A stretch of 6,569 nucleotides of DNA from Microcaldota archaeon (lineage in GTDB: Archaea; Micrarchaeota; Micrarchaeia; Burarchaeales; JACQQB01). This document shows, one piece after another, positions 1-5,495 of the stretch. The stretch is from the NCBI GenBank assembly GCA_016207225.1, contig JACQQB010000054.1, forward strand, positions 1 through 6,569, in the 5' to 3' direction. A program made the position numbers and the translations under genes. Below the pieces are notes generated by a model. That model was given only the letters and a program-made list of their open reading frames with translations, was not told the DNA's origin and searched no databases. Positions within the stretch are counted from its first letter, which is position 1. Every line of letters starts with the position of its first letter.

Positions 1-16
1 CTTCCTCTCCTGCCAT
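1..16 (-). CDS. Possible 5' end of a divergent gene (start only)
   Basis: A minus-strand ATG at 16-14 opens a frame reading Met-Ala-Gly-Glu-Glu before the window ends. An AT-rich TATA-like element lies about 26 bases upstream of this ATG, the spacing expected if transcription starts at the start codon (leaderless). Two other genes in the window (2338 + and 5425 -) show nearly the same arrangement. Only five codons are visible, so no family can be named and the frame may not be a gene. Confidence 0.3.
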
Positions 17-37
17 AACCTAATTATATCAAAAGTT

Positions 38-46
38 ATTAAATAT
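38..46 (-). promoter_or_regulatory. Candidate TATA box for the left-edge divergent gene
   Basis: Read on the minus strand this is ATATTTAAT, close to the archaeal TATA consensus. Its centre is about 26 bases from the minus-strand ATG at 16, so transcription would begin at or next to the start codon. The support is spacing and composition only. Confidence 0.35.
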
Positions 47-85
47 CTTTGGCTTAGGTACAAAGACCCAATTGGCATCGTACTG

Positions 86-99
86 TATAAATTTTTAAA
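86..99 (+). promoter_or_regulatory. Candidate TATA box of hel308
   Basis: The stretch TATAAATTTTTAAA holds two overlapping TATA-like octamers (86-93 and 92-99). Transcription starting about 25 bases downstream would begin near 115-122. That gives a very short leader that would still include all or most of the Shine-Dalgarno sequence before the GTG at 134. Which of the two octamers is used cannot be decided by eye. Confidence 0.5.
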
Positions 100-123
100 C
101 CTTCGGAAGTAATCTATTCGAGA

Positions 124-128
124 AGGTG
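124..128 (+). promoter_or_regulatory. Shine-Dalgarno sequence supporting the GTG start of hel308
   Basis: AGGTG matches the core of the archaeal ribosome-binding consensus (AGGAGGTGAT). It lies five bases before the GTG at 134. It supports this non-ATG start, because the first in-frame ATG downstream (residue 27) would remove conserved N-terminal sequence of the helicase. Confidence 0.6.
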
Positions 129-133
129 GAAAA

Positions 134-2287
134 GTGCAAAAAATCATTTACAGCAATTCCCCCGTAATAAAAGAGTTGCTAGAATTAAAGGGATTTGAAA
201 AACTTAATGAAATGCAAGAAGCAGCAGAAACAGAATTGAATATCTCCACTTCTAATGACTCGATTGTAATTTGTGCACCTACTGCAAGCGGTAAAAGTTT
301 GCTTGCGGAAATTGCTGTTTTAAAAACACTTAAAGAAGGTAAAAAGGCAGTATGGACAACTCCGTTAAGAGCACTGGCAGAAGAAAAAAGGAGAGATATG
401 GAATATTTGAGGAAGCTGAACTATACTGTTGGCATTTCAACTGGCGATTATGATAACGATGGTTCAGACCTGGGAAAATATGACCTAATCTTTACTACGA
501 ATGAAAGATTGGATTCACTAATGCGTCAGCAGGCCAAATGGCTAAGCTCAATAGGTCTAATCATTTCAGATGAAGTGCATACAATCCAAGACAGGAAAAG
601 AGGAGCTGTAATAGACGTTGTTTTAACAAGAAGCAAGTTCTTCAGACCAAGACCTAGAATAATAGCACTTTCTGCAACAATAAAAAATCCTGATGAACTA
701 TCCTACTGGCTTGATGCAAAAACATTCCAAAGTAATTGGAGGCCTGTTCCATTGGAGGAATACGTGGTTTTCAAGGAACGGAGAAATATCGTTATCCTGT
801 CTAAGGAGAATAAAGTTCAAACTAAAGAAGCAAAGGATCCACTGCAGTTTTTAATTAAGGAATGTGTAGATTCAGGTGCTTCTGTACTGGTATTTACCAA
901 TACTCGGAAAAGTGCTCAAACTGTAGCAAGGACTACTGCACTCAAATTTGAGCCTGGAAACACGAAGGAAGTTGATGAGGAGATATTAAGTGATGAGTTA
1001 ATGGACTCTAAGGAAGTTCTAGATCTTTTAAAAAGGGGCATAGGCTACCATCATGCAGGATTGCCGCATCATTATAGGAAGATGATTGAGGATAGTTTTA
1101 GGCAAAGGGAAATCAAAGTAATATCTGCAACCACAACTCTGGCAGCAGGCCTAAATCTGCCTTCAAGAAGAGTAATAATCAAGGACATCAGTCGCTGGGA
1201 TAAGTATGCCGGGAGAACTAACATCAAAGTTTATGAGTATAAGCAGATGGTAGGGCGAGCCGGAAGGCCCGGGCTAGATCCGTATGGCGAATCTTTTATC
1301 ATAGCCAAAGATGCCTATGATGCTAAATTCCTAATTGATAATTACGTTAATGGGGAGCCGGAAGTAGCTAGATCCACATTGCTGGATGTGAGAACTTATC
1401 CATCGCAGATTCTTTCACTAATCTACACAAAAATGGCAACTAGCAGAGAGGATATACTGAAATTTGTAGAGCATACATTCGGCGGCAGGCAGTTTAGAAA
1501 AGAAACTATTTGGAATATAACTAATGAGCACTTAGAAAAAATGGCCCGGGCAGAGTTATTGGAACAGGATTATTCAGGTAGGTTAGAGCCCACAATACTG
1601 GGTTCATTAACAGCACAACTTTACATACACCCGGAAACTACGATGCGTCTTCTGGATTTAAAGGATGTGAGCGAAGGAGTAGAAGTAAGCACTGAGGGAA
1701 AGGAAGCAGATCTGCTTACGTATTTATTTTTGCTTGCCGGTACAATGGACCTGTCTGACGAAGTTCCCTATAGCATTGGAAATGAAGAGCATGATCAACT
1801 AAATGAACTTGCGTTTAAACATAAAATAATAATTGATGATTGGCAGGATTCTAGAGACTTTTACAAGGAAACAAAGGCATTCAAAAGAGCCTTAATTTTA
1901 AATGAGTGGATAAACGGTACTTTTGGCAGGGAGATATGCATTAAATTTAAAATGGAACCCGGAGACCTGCTCAGGTTGATAGAGAATAGCGAATGGATAG
2001 CCTATGCATGCCAAAGACTCAGTACTAGCAGTTTAAAGATAAGTGGAGATAAGAAAGTTTGGCAAGCCCTGCATAAGAGAATTGAATACGGGTTGCCTGA
2101 GCAGGCGATGCCTTTAACTGTTTTTAACAAGGTCAAGAGATTCCGGGCAATGAATATCATGAACCACATGAACCAAAAATATGGCAAATGGACCTTGGAG
2201 GATGTTAAGAACCTGCCTATAGGGGAATTAACCGGAATACCTGGAATAGGTGAAAAGATAGCTAACTGGATAAAATACGGGGTTTAG
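134..2287 (+). CDS. hel308: ATP-dependent DNA helicase Hel308 (Hjm), Ski2-like superfamily 2
   Basis: Hel308 is a 3'-5' DNA helicase that acts on stalled or branched replication forks and in recombinational repair. The 717-residue product has the usual family length. Visible motifs, in order: Walker A PTASGKS (49-55), TTPLRAL (75-81), Walker B box DEVH (146-149), motif III SAT (180-182), VLVFTNTRKSA (251-261), HHAGL (306-310), TLAAGLNLPSRRV (335-347) and motif VI QMVGRAGRPG (371-380). A winged-helix region follows at about 405-500. A ratchet domain lies at about 500-640, including a helix region (591-630) with the PGDL and EW residues typical of Hel308. A C-terminal helix-loop-helix module fills about 645-717. 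The GTG start is supported by AGGTG five bases upstream and by an in-frame stop at 110-112. In the C-terminal RxRAR-like element the last Arg is Met (RFRAM, 669-673), and no PCNA-binding tail is evident. Bacterial-type Lhr or RecQ is excluded by the motif set and domain order. Confidence 0.93.
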   Translation: MQKIIYSNSPVIKELLELKGFEKLNEMQEAAETELNISTSNDSIVICAPTASGKSLLAEIAVLKTLKEGKKAVWTTPLRALAEEKRRDMEYLRKLNYTVGISTGDYDNDGSDLGKYDLIFTTNERLDSLMRQQAKWLSSIGLIISDEVHTIQDRKRGAVIDVVLTRSKFFRPRPRIIALSATIKNPDELSYWLDAKTFQSNWRPVPLEEYVVFKERRNIVILSKENKVQTKEAKDPLQFLIKECVDSGASVLVFTNTRKSAQTVARTTALKFEPGNTKEVDEEILSDELMDSKEVLDLLKRGIGYHHAGLPHHYRKMIEDSFRQREIKVISATTTLAAGLNLPSRRVIIKDISRWDKYAGRTNIKVYEYKQMVGRAGRPGLDPYGESFIIAKDAYDAKFLIDNYVNGEPEVARSTLLDVRTYPSQILSLIYTKMATSREDILKFVEHTFGGRQFRKETIWNITNEHLEKMARAELLEQDYSGRLEPTILGSLTAQLYIHPETTMRLLDLKDVSEGVEVSTEGKEADLLTYLFLLAGTMDLSDEVPYSIGNEEHDQLNELAFKHKIIIDDWQDSRDFYKETKAFKRALILNEWINGTFGREICIKFKMEPGDLLRLIENSEWIAYACQRLSTSSLKISGDKKVWQALHKRIEYGLPEQAMPLTVFNKVKRFRAMNIMNHMNQKYGKWTLEDVKNLPIGELTGIPGIGEKIANWIKYGV

Positions 2288-2305
2288 GCTCAAAGAGTCC
2301 GTTAG

Positions 2306-2315
2306 CTTTATAAAA
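2306..2315 (+). promoter_or_regulatory. TATA box of the Cys-repeat lipoprotein gene
   Basis: CTTTATAAAA lies in the 50-bp gap after hel308. Its centre is about 27 bases upstream of the ATG at 2338. That spacing places the transcription start at the start codon, so the mRNA is probably leaderless; consistent with this, there is no AGGTG-like sequence before the ATG. The gene therefore probably has its own promoter rather than depending on hel308 read-through. Confidence 0.55.
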
Positions 2316-2337
2316 ATTCAATTGAAAATGTTGTTTA

Positions 2338-3288
2338 ATGAGGCCAATAAACATACTGCTGATTATAGTTGCAATCAGTTTCCTTATTTTTGTCTCAGGC
2401 TGTACAAGGTCGGGAGGCTGCACTACAGATGCACAATGCCAATCCTACCAGACATGTGATATCACAAAAAGGCAGTGTGTTACCCGGGATGGTTTCTGTG
2501 CAAGCGATACAGAATGTAAAGAGCCAAACAAGATCTGTGACCTAGCAGTTCATAAATGTAGATTTAAGCCCGGAATATGTGAGAGTGATAATGATTGTCA
2601 GGACTGGCAGCAATGTGATACTGTTTCTCAGCAATGCAAGCCGAAAATTGGATTTTGTGTTAATGACTCATTCTGTACCAAAGATTATGAAGAATGCAAC
2701 ACTATAACCCATAAATGCGCAGCCATTGTAGGAAGATGCAACACTAATTTCGATTGTGAATCATGGAAACTGTGCAATTTCACGATTAACAAATGCTATC
2801 CGATATCTGGAAGGTGCGCGAGTGATGTGGACTGTCAGCCTTGGCAAACTTGTAAAGCAGATACTAATACTTGTCAGCCAAAAACTGGTTTCTGTGATAA
2901 TGATCAAAACTGCCAAAAGTGGGAGCAGTGCGATTCAAGCTTAAAACGCTGTATTGCAAAACAAGGCTCATGCAGTACCGATAGTGATTGTAAGGAATGG
3001 GAGAGCTGCAATTTGAGTACACACTTCTGCCAGATAAAGTCTGATAGGTGCAGCTCCAATACACAATGCACTTCTTACCAGTATTGTGATGAGAATCACT
3101 TTTGTAAATCGAGAACTGGGTTCTGCAGTGCAGATAAGGAATGTGCAGATTACCAATATTGCGATTCAATACAAAAAACATGCAAGACTAAGTCAGGTTT
3201 CTGTGCAACTAATGCTGAATGTCTGTCAACAGAAAGGTGTGATTTGGCTACTGGCAGTCCAACTAAGAACAAGTGTGTTAAAGCCTGA
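2338..3288 (+). CDS. Secreted Cys-rich repeat lipoprotein (eleven four-Cys units)
   Basis: The function is unknown. Residues 4-19 are a hydrophobic signal segment, followed by a lipobox V-S-G-C with the lipidation cysteine at 22, so the protein should be exported and membrane-anchored. The rest (28-313) is eleven tandem units of 25-27 residues. Each has four Cys in the pattern C-x5-C-x5/6-C-x5/6-C-x6, usually with Asp before or near the second Cys and Trp or Tyr three residues before the third. In total 45 of 316 residues are Cys; apart from the lipobox Cys every one belongs to a unit. Such regular pairing suggests two disulfides per unit outside the cell; metal binding is less likely. The pattern resembles Dickkopf-N-like and other four-Cys repeats seen in animal and myxobacterial surface proteins, but I cannot assign a Pfam family by eye. 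Three Asn-x-Ser/Thr sequons (109, 147, 225) are possible glycosylation sites. The ATG start is set by the signal peptide and the TATA spacing. The gene ends directly against the convergent pheA stop. Confidence 0.85.
   Translation: MRPINILLIIVAISFLIFVSGCTRSGGCTTDAQCQSYQTCDITKRQCVTRDGFCASDTECKEPNKICDLAVHKCRFKPGICESDNDCQDWQQCDTVSQQCKPKIGFCVNDSFCTKDYEECNTITHKCAAIVGRCNTNFDCESWKLCNFTINKCYPISGRCASDVDCQPWQTCKADTNTCQPKTGFCDNDQNCQKWEQCDSSLKRCIAKQGSCSTDSDCKEWESCNLSTHFCQIKSDRCSSNTQCTSYQYCDENHFCKSRTGFCSADKECADYQYCDSIQKTCKTKSGFCATNAECLSTERCDLATGSPTKNKCVKA
2419..3276 (+). repeat. Eleven tandem 75-81 bp coding repeats (four-Cys units)
   Basis: The repeat array encodes units whose first cysteines fall at residues 28, 54, 81, 107, 134, 160, 186, 212, 238, 263 and 289. 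Steps are 26 or 27 residues except for one of 25. Units 2 and 4 have one extra residue between the second and third Cys. Unit 9 lacks one residue between the third and fourth Cys. Unit 11 has a longer gap of eleven residues before its last Cys. The DNA copies are clearly diverged while the Cys positions are kept, so this looks like an old duplication under protein-level constraint rather than a recent expansion. Confidence 0.88.
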
Positions 3289-4359
3289 CTATTCAGAACT
3301 TCTTGGGTAAGAGCCTAGAATTTTAATGAATATGCTGTTTTTAGCCAGTTCTTCTAACGCTTTCGCATGTTTCTTCTCATTTCTATTGCCTAGGAAGTCA
3401 ACATAAAATACATATTCCCAGCTCTTCTGCTTACTCGGTCTGGATTCTATCTTGGTTAAGTTTATGCCTGCATCTTTGAATACACTCAATGCATTATACA
3501 GGGTTCCAGGCTTGTCCTTTAATGAAAATACTATTGAAGTTTTGTCATTTCCTGTTGGTTTTGAATCATTGTGGCTCAAGACAATGAACCTGGTAGTGTT
3601 ATTTGCATTATCCTGAATGTTTGACTTAAGAATTTGCAGGTTATAGATCCTGGATGCCGATTCACTTGCTATTGCTGCAGATGAGTTATCCAGAATTTCA
3701 CATGCTTTAGCATTACTGCTTACCTCTTTTTTCTCTGCTTTTGGCAAGGTTTCAGCTAAGAATGCCTTACACTGTGCCAATGCCTGCTGATGTGCATAAA
3801 CAGCCTTAATATCCTGAAGCTTAACTCCTTGTTTAACCAATAGATTATGCACTACTTTTAGCTTGGTTTCACCGGCTATCATCAGATTACTTGTTAGAAG
3901 TAGGTCTAACGTGGAGTTGACACTTCCTTCAGTAGAGTTTTCAATAGGAACAACTCCATACTCTAATTCTTCTTTTTCAACTGCCCTGAAAACATCATCT
4001 ATGGCTGAGTAAGGGACAAGCTCTAGCGAATTCCCGAATATTTTTTGGGCTGCAGTGTCAGAGAAAGTTCCCCTCGGACCTAAGAAGCCTATCCTTATCC
4101 TAGCCTCATTGCTCAGGCACGCTGAAATTATTTCCCTGAATATATTCTCAACATTCTTATTGCTCAGGTATTTTTTCCTTTTCTTAGCTCTTTGAAGAAC
4201 CTCGGAATGTCTATTGAATGTAACTATGTCTAAGCCCAGGCTATCCTTCACTTTGCCTATCTCTTTCGCTAGCCTAACTCTCTCATCCAACAAATGCACA
4301 ATGCCTGCATCTACTGAATCAATTTTTTTCCTAAGCTCTTCTATTTTCTTTGAGGACAT
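3289..4359 (-). CDS. pheA: Bifunctional chorismate mutase/prephenate dehydratase (P-protein)
   Basis: The enzyme converts chorismate to prephenate and then to phenylpyruvate, the committed steps to phenylalanine. With the ATG at 4359 it has 356 residues. An AroQ-type mutase helix bundle spans about 1-88, prephenate dehydratase about 90-265, and an ACT domain about 273-352. Dehydratase marks are GPRGTFS (94-100), VPIENSTEGSV (137-147) and the catalytic TRF (256-258). The ACT domain keeps ESRP (305-308), which binds phenylalanine in this family, so feedback inhibition is likely. In the mutase, Arg10, Arg27, Lys38 and Arg50 match E. coli Arg11, Arg28, Lys39 and Arg51. The residues matching Asp48, Glu52 and Gln88 are Thr47, His51 and Glu85. 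Start choice: the frame extends to a GTG at 4377, but ATG 4359 has AGGTG nine bases upstream and gives the usual short lead into the first helix. The gene overlaps aroC by 29 bp and is probably translationally coupled to it. Confidence 0.92.
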   Translation of the reverse strand: MSSKKIEELRKKIDSVDAGIVHLLDERVRLAKEIGKVKDSLGLDIVTFNRHSEVLQRAKKRKKYLSNKNVENIFREIISACLSNEARIRIGFLGPRGTFSDTAAQKIFGNSLELVPYSAIDDVFRAVEKEELEYGVVPIENSTEGSVNSTLDLLLTSNLMIAGETKLKVVHNLLVKQGVKLQDIKAVYAHQQALAQCKAFLAETLPKAEKKEVSSNAKACEILDNSSAAIASESASRIYNLQILKSNIQDNANNTTRFIVLSHNDSKPTGNDKTSIVFSLKDKPGTLYNALSVFKDAGINLTKIESRPSKQKSWEYVFYVDFLGNRNEKKHAKALEELAKNSIFIKILGSYPRSSE

Positions 4360-5425
4360 TTGGGATAACACCTGCACGTAACATTAAATCTAGGATTACA
4401 CAAGCAGCTACTGATTCAACTACTGGTACTGCTCTTGGAACTATGCACGGGTCGTGCTTGCCAATAACTTTTAGGCTAGTCGGTTTCATTTTTTCTACAT
4501 CTACACTTTTTTGCTCCAGTGCTATGCTGGAAGCTGGCTTAACCCTTACCCTGAACTTAATCGGGGCACCAGTGGTTATTCCACCCAAAGCCCCGCCAGA
4601 GTTGTTAGTTCCAGTCATTATTTTTCCATTTTTGATTATGAATGCATCATTATTCTCACTTCCTTTTGACTGAACATCTCCAAACAAAACTTCTTTAACT
4701 GCAGGAATGGCAAACATTGCCCTTGCAATCTCACCTTCTACAGTGTCCATTCTGGGCTCACCGATTCCAGGCGGAACATTCTCTGCGATACATTCCACCA
4801 CCCCTCCTATGCTGTCCATTTTGCTCCTTGCTTCCATAATCTGCTCAATCATTTTTTCTGCTGCTTTGGCATCTGCACACCTTACTTTGTTGTCTGATTG
4901 TTTCCTTATTTCATCGATTGTCTTAGGGAAATCAACTGAATCAACAGTACCAATTTTAGTGGTATGTGCAACAATGTCTATGCCATATTTTTTCAATATC
5001 ATTTTTGCAACTGCACCTGCCATAACATAGCAGGCAGTAAGTCTGCCTGAGAACATTCCTCCTCCACGGTAGTCATTGAATCCACCAAACCTAATATGTG
5101 CAGTGTAATCACTATGTCCGGGTCTAGGGATATTTTTTCTTAGCTCATAGACTCCTGATTCCTGCGTTTTATTCCAAATGATTAAAGCAATGGGTGCACC
5201 AGTTGTGTAATTGTTGAATACACCGGATAAGATCTCGAATTTATCCTCTTCCTTTCTCTGCGTGACTATTTCACTTTGCCCAGGCCTTCTCTTATCAAGC
5301 TCTTTTTGAATAGATACCTCATCAAACTTCAAGCCTGCTGGACAACCATCTATTACTACCCCTACACACCTGCCATGAGATTCGCCAAATAGGGTTAGCC
5401 TGTACTTTGTACCTAAAGTGTTCAT
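4331..5425 (-). CDS. aroC: Chorismate synthase
   Basis: AroC makes chorismate from 5-enolpyruvylshikimate-3-phosphate using reduced FMN, the last shikimate-pathway step. The 364-residue length is normal. Family signatures are present in order: GESHG (14-18, with catalytic His17), RRPGQSE (46-52), RPGHSD (101-106, with the second catalytic His104), RGGGMFSGR (120-128), the block IGGVVEC...GEPRMD (206-227), NNSGGALGGITTG (274-286), and HDPC with the conserved acidic residue Asp325, followed by PRAVPVVE (330-337). The residue before HDPC is Lys323, where the common motif is GRHDP. The ATG at 5425 lies about 25 bases from a minus-strand TATA element and has no Shine-Dalgarno sequence, so the mRNA is probably leaderless. 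pheA follows in the same operon and uses the product. No domain is missing; the identification is secure. Confidence 0.96.
   Translation of the reverse strand: MNTLGTKYRLTLFGESHGRCVGVVIDGCPAGLKFDEVSIQKELDKRRPGQSEIVTQRKEEDKFEILSGVFNNYTTGAPIALIIWNKTQESGVYELRKNIPRPGHSDYTAHIRFGGFNDYRGGGMFSGRLTACYVMAGAVAKMILKKYGIDIVAHTTKIGTVDSVDFPKTIDEIRKQSDNKVRCADAKAAEKMIEQIMEARSKMDSIGGVVECIAENVPPGIGEPRMDTVEGEIARAMFAIPAVKEVLFGDVQSKGSENNDAFIIKNGKIMTGTNNSGGALGGITTGAPIKFRVRVKPASSIALEQKSVDVEKMKPTSLKVIGKHDPCIVPRAVPVVESVAACVILDLMLRAGVIPNVLKENRRA
4369..4373 (-). promoter_or_regulatory. Internal Shine-Dalgarno for pheA, inside the aroC 3' end
   Basis: Read on the minus strand this is AGGTG, nine bases before the ATG at 4359, within the last codons of aroC. 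It favours ATG 4359 over the upstream in-frame GTGs at 4377 and 4371, the second of which is part of this very sequence. Its position suggests that ribosomes finishing aroC help start pheA. Confidence 0.55.
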
Positions 5426-5445
5426 ACATACACTTTAACATCAGA

Positions 5446-5456
5446 TTTATAATAAT
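5446..5456. promoter_or_regulatory. Shared TATA-like element between aroC (-) and gdhA (+)
   Basis: TTTATAATAAT sits in the 70-bp divergent gap at 5426-5495. Read on the minus strand it gives ATTATTATAAA, centred about 25 bases from the aroC ATG, which implies a leaderless aroC transcript. Read on the plus strand, TTTATAAT would start transcription near 5475, leaving a leader of roughly 20 bases that includes the gdhA ribosome-binding site. I see no second separate TATA box in the gap. Overlapping use in both directions is inferred from spacing. Confidence 0.5.
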
Positions 5457-5482
5457 GTATCTTTCAATCATGAAAATAACGA

Positions 5483-5488
5483 GAGGTG
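5483..5488 (+). promoter_or_regulatory. Strong Shine-Dalgarno of gdhA
   Basis: GAGGTG is a six-base match to the archaeal ribosome-binding consensus, seven bases before the ATG at 5496. It fixes the start of the glutamate dehydrogenase gene and argues that this transcript has a leader, unlike its divergent partner aroC. Confidence 0.7.
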
Positions 5489-5495
5489 GGAGTTT

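Noticed and set aside
2002..2187. Minus-strand open frame of 61 codons inside hel308
   Set aside because: It lies antisense to the conserved C-terminal domain of the helicase, with no promoter, ribosome-binding site or recognisable protein sequence.
2288..2337. Possible transcription terminator after hel308
   Set aside because: The 50-bp gap has no clear stem or long T tract, and its AT-rich part is better explained as the TATA box of the next gene.
2864..3181. Antisense frames (105 and 62 codons) and plus-strand frames in other phases within the Cys-repeat gene
   Set aside because: The repeat structure keeps alternative frames open by chance. The lipoprotein frame has the signal peptide and perfect Cys periodicity; the others have neither.
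2419..3276. Tandem repeats considered as a CRISPR array or non-coding satellite
   Set aside because: The repeats are in frame, diverged at DNA level and conserved only in Cys positions of one long protein. There are no identical repeats with unique spacers.
4350..5030. Two plus-strand 107-codon frames antisense to aroC
   Set aside because: aroC matches chorismate synthase along its full length, and the antisense frames only mirror its codon composition.
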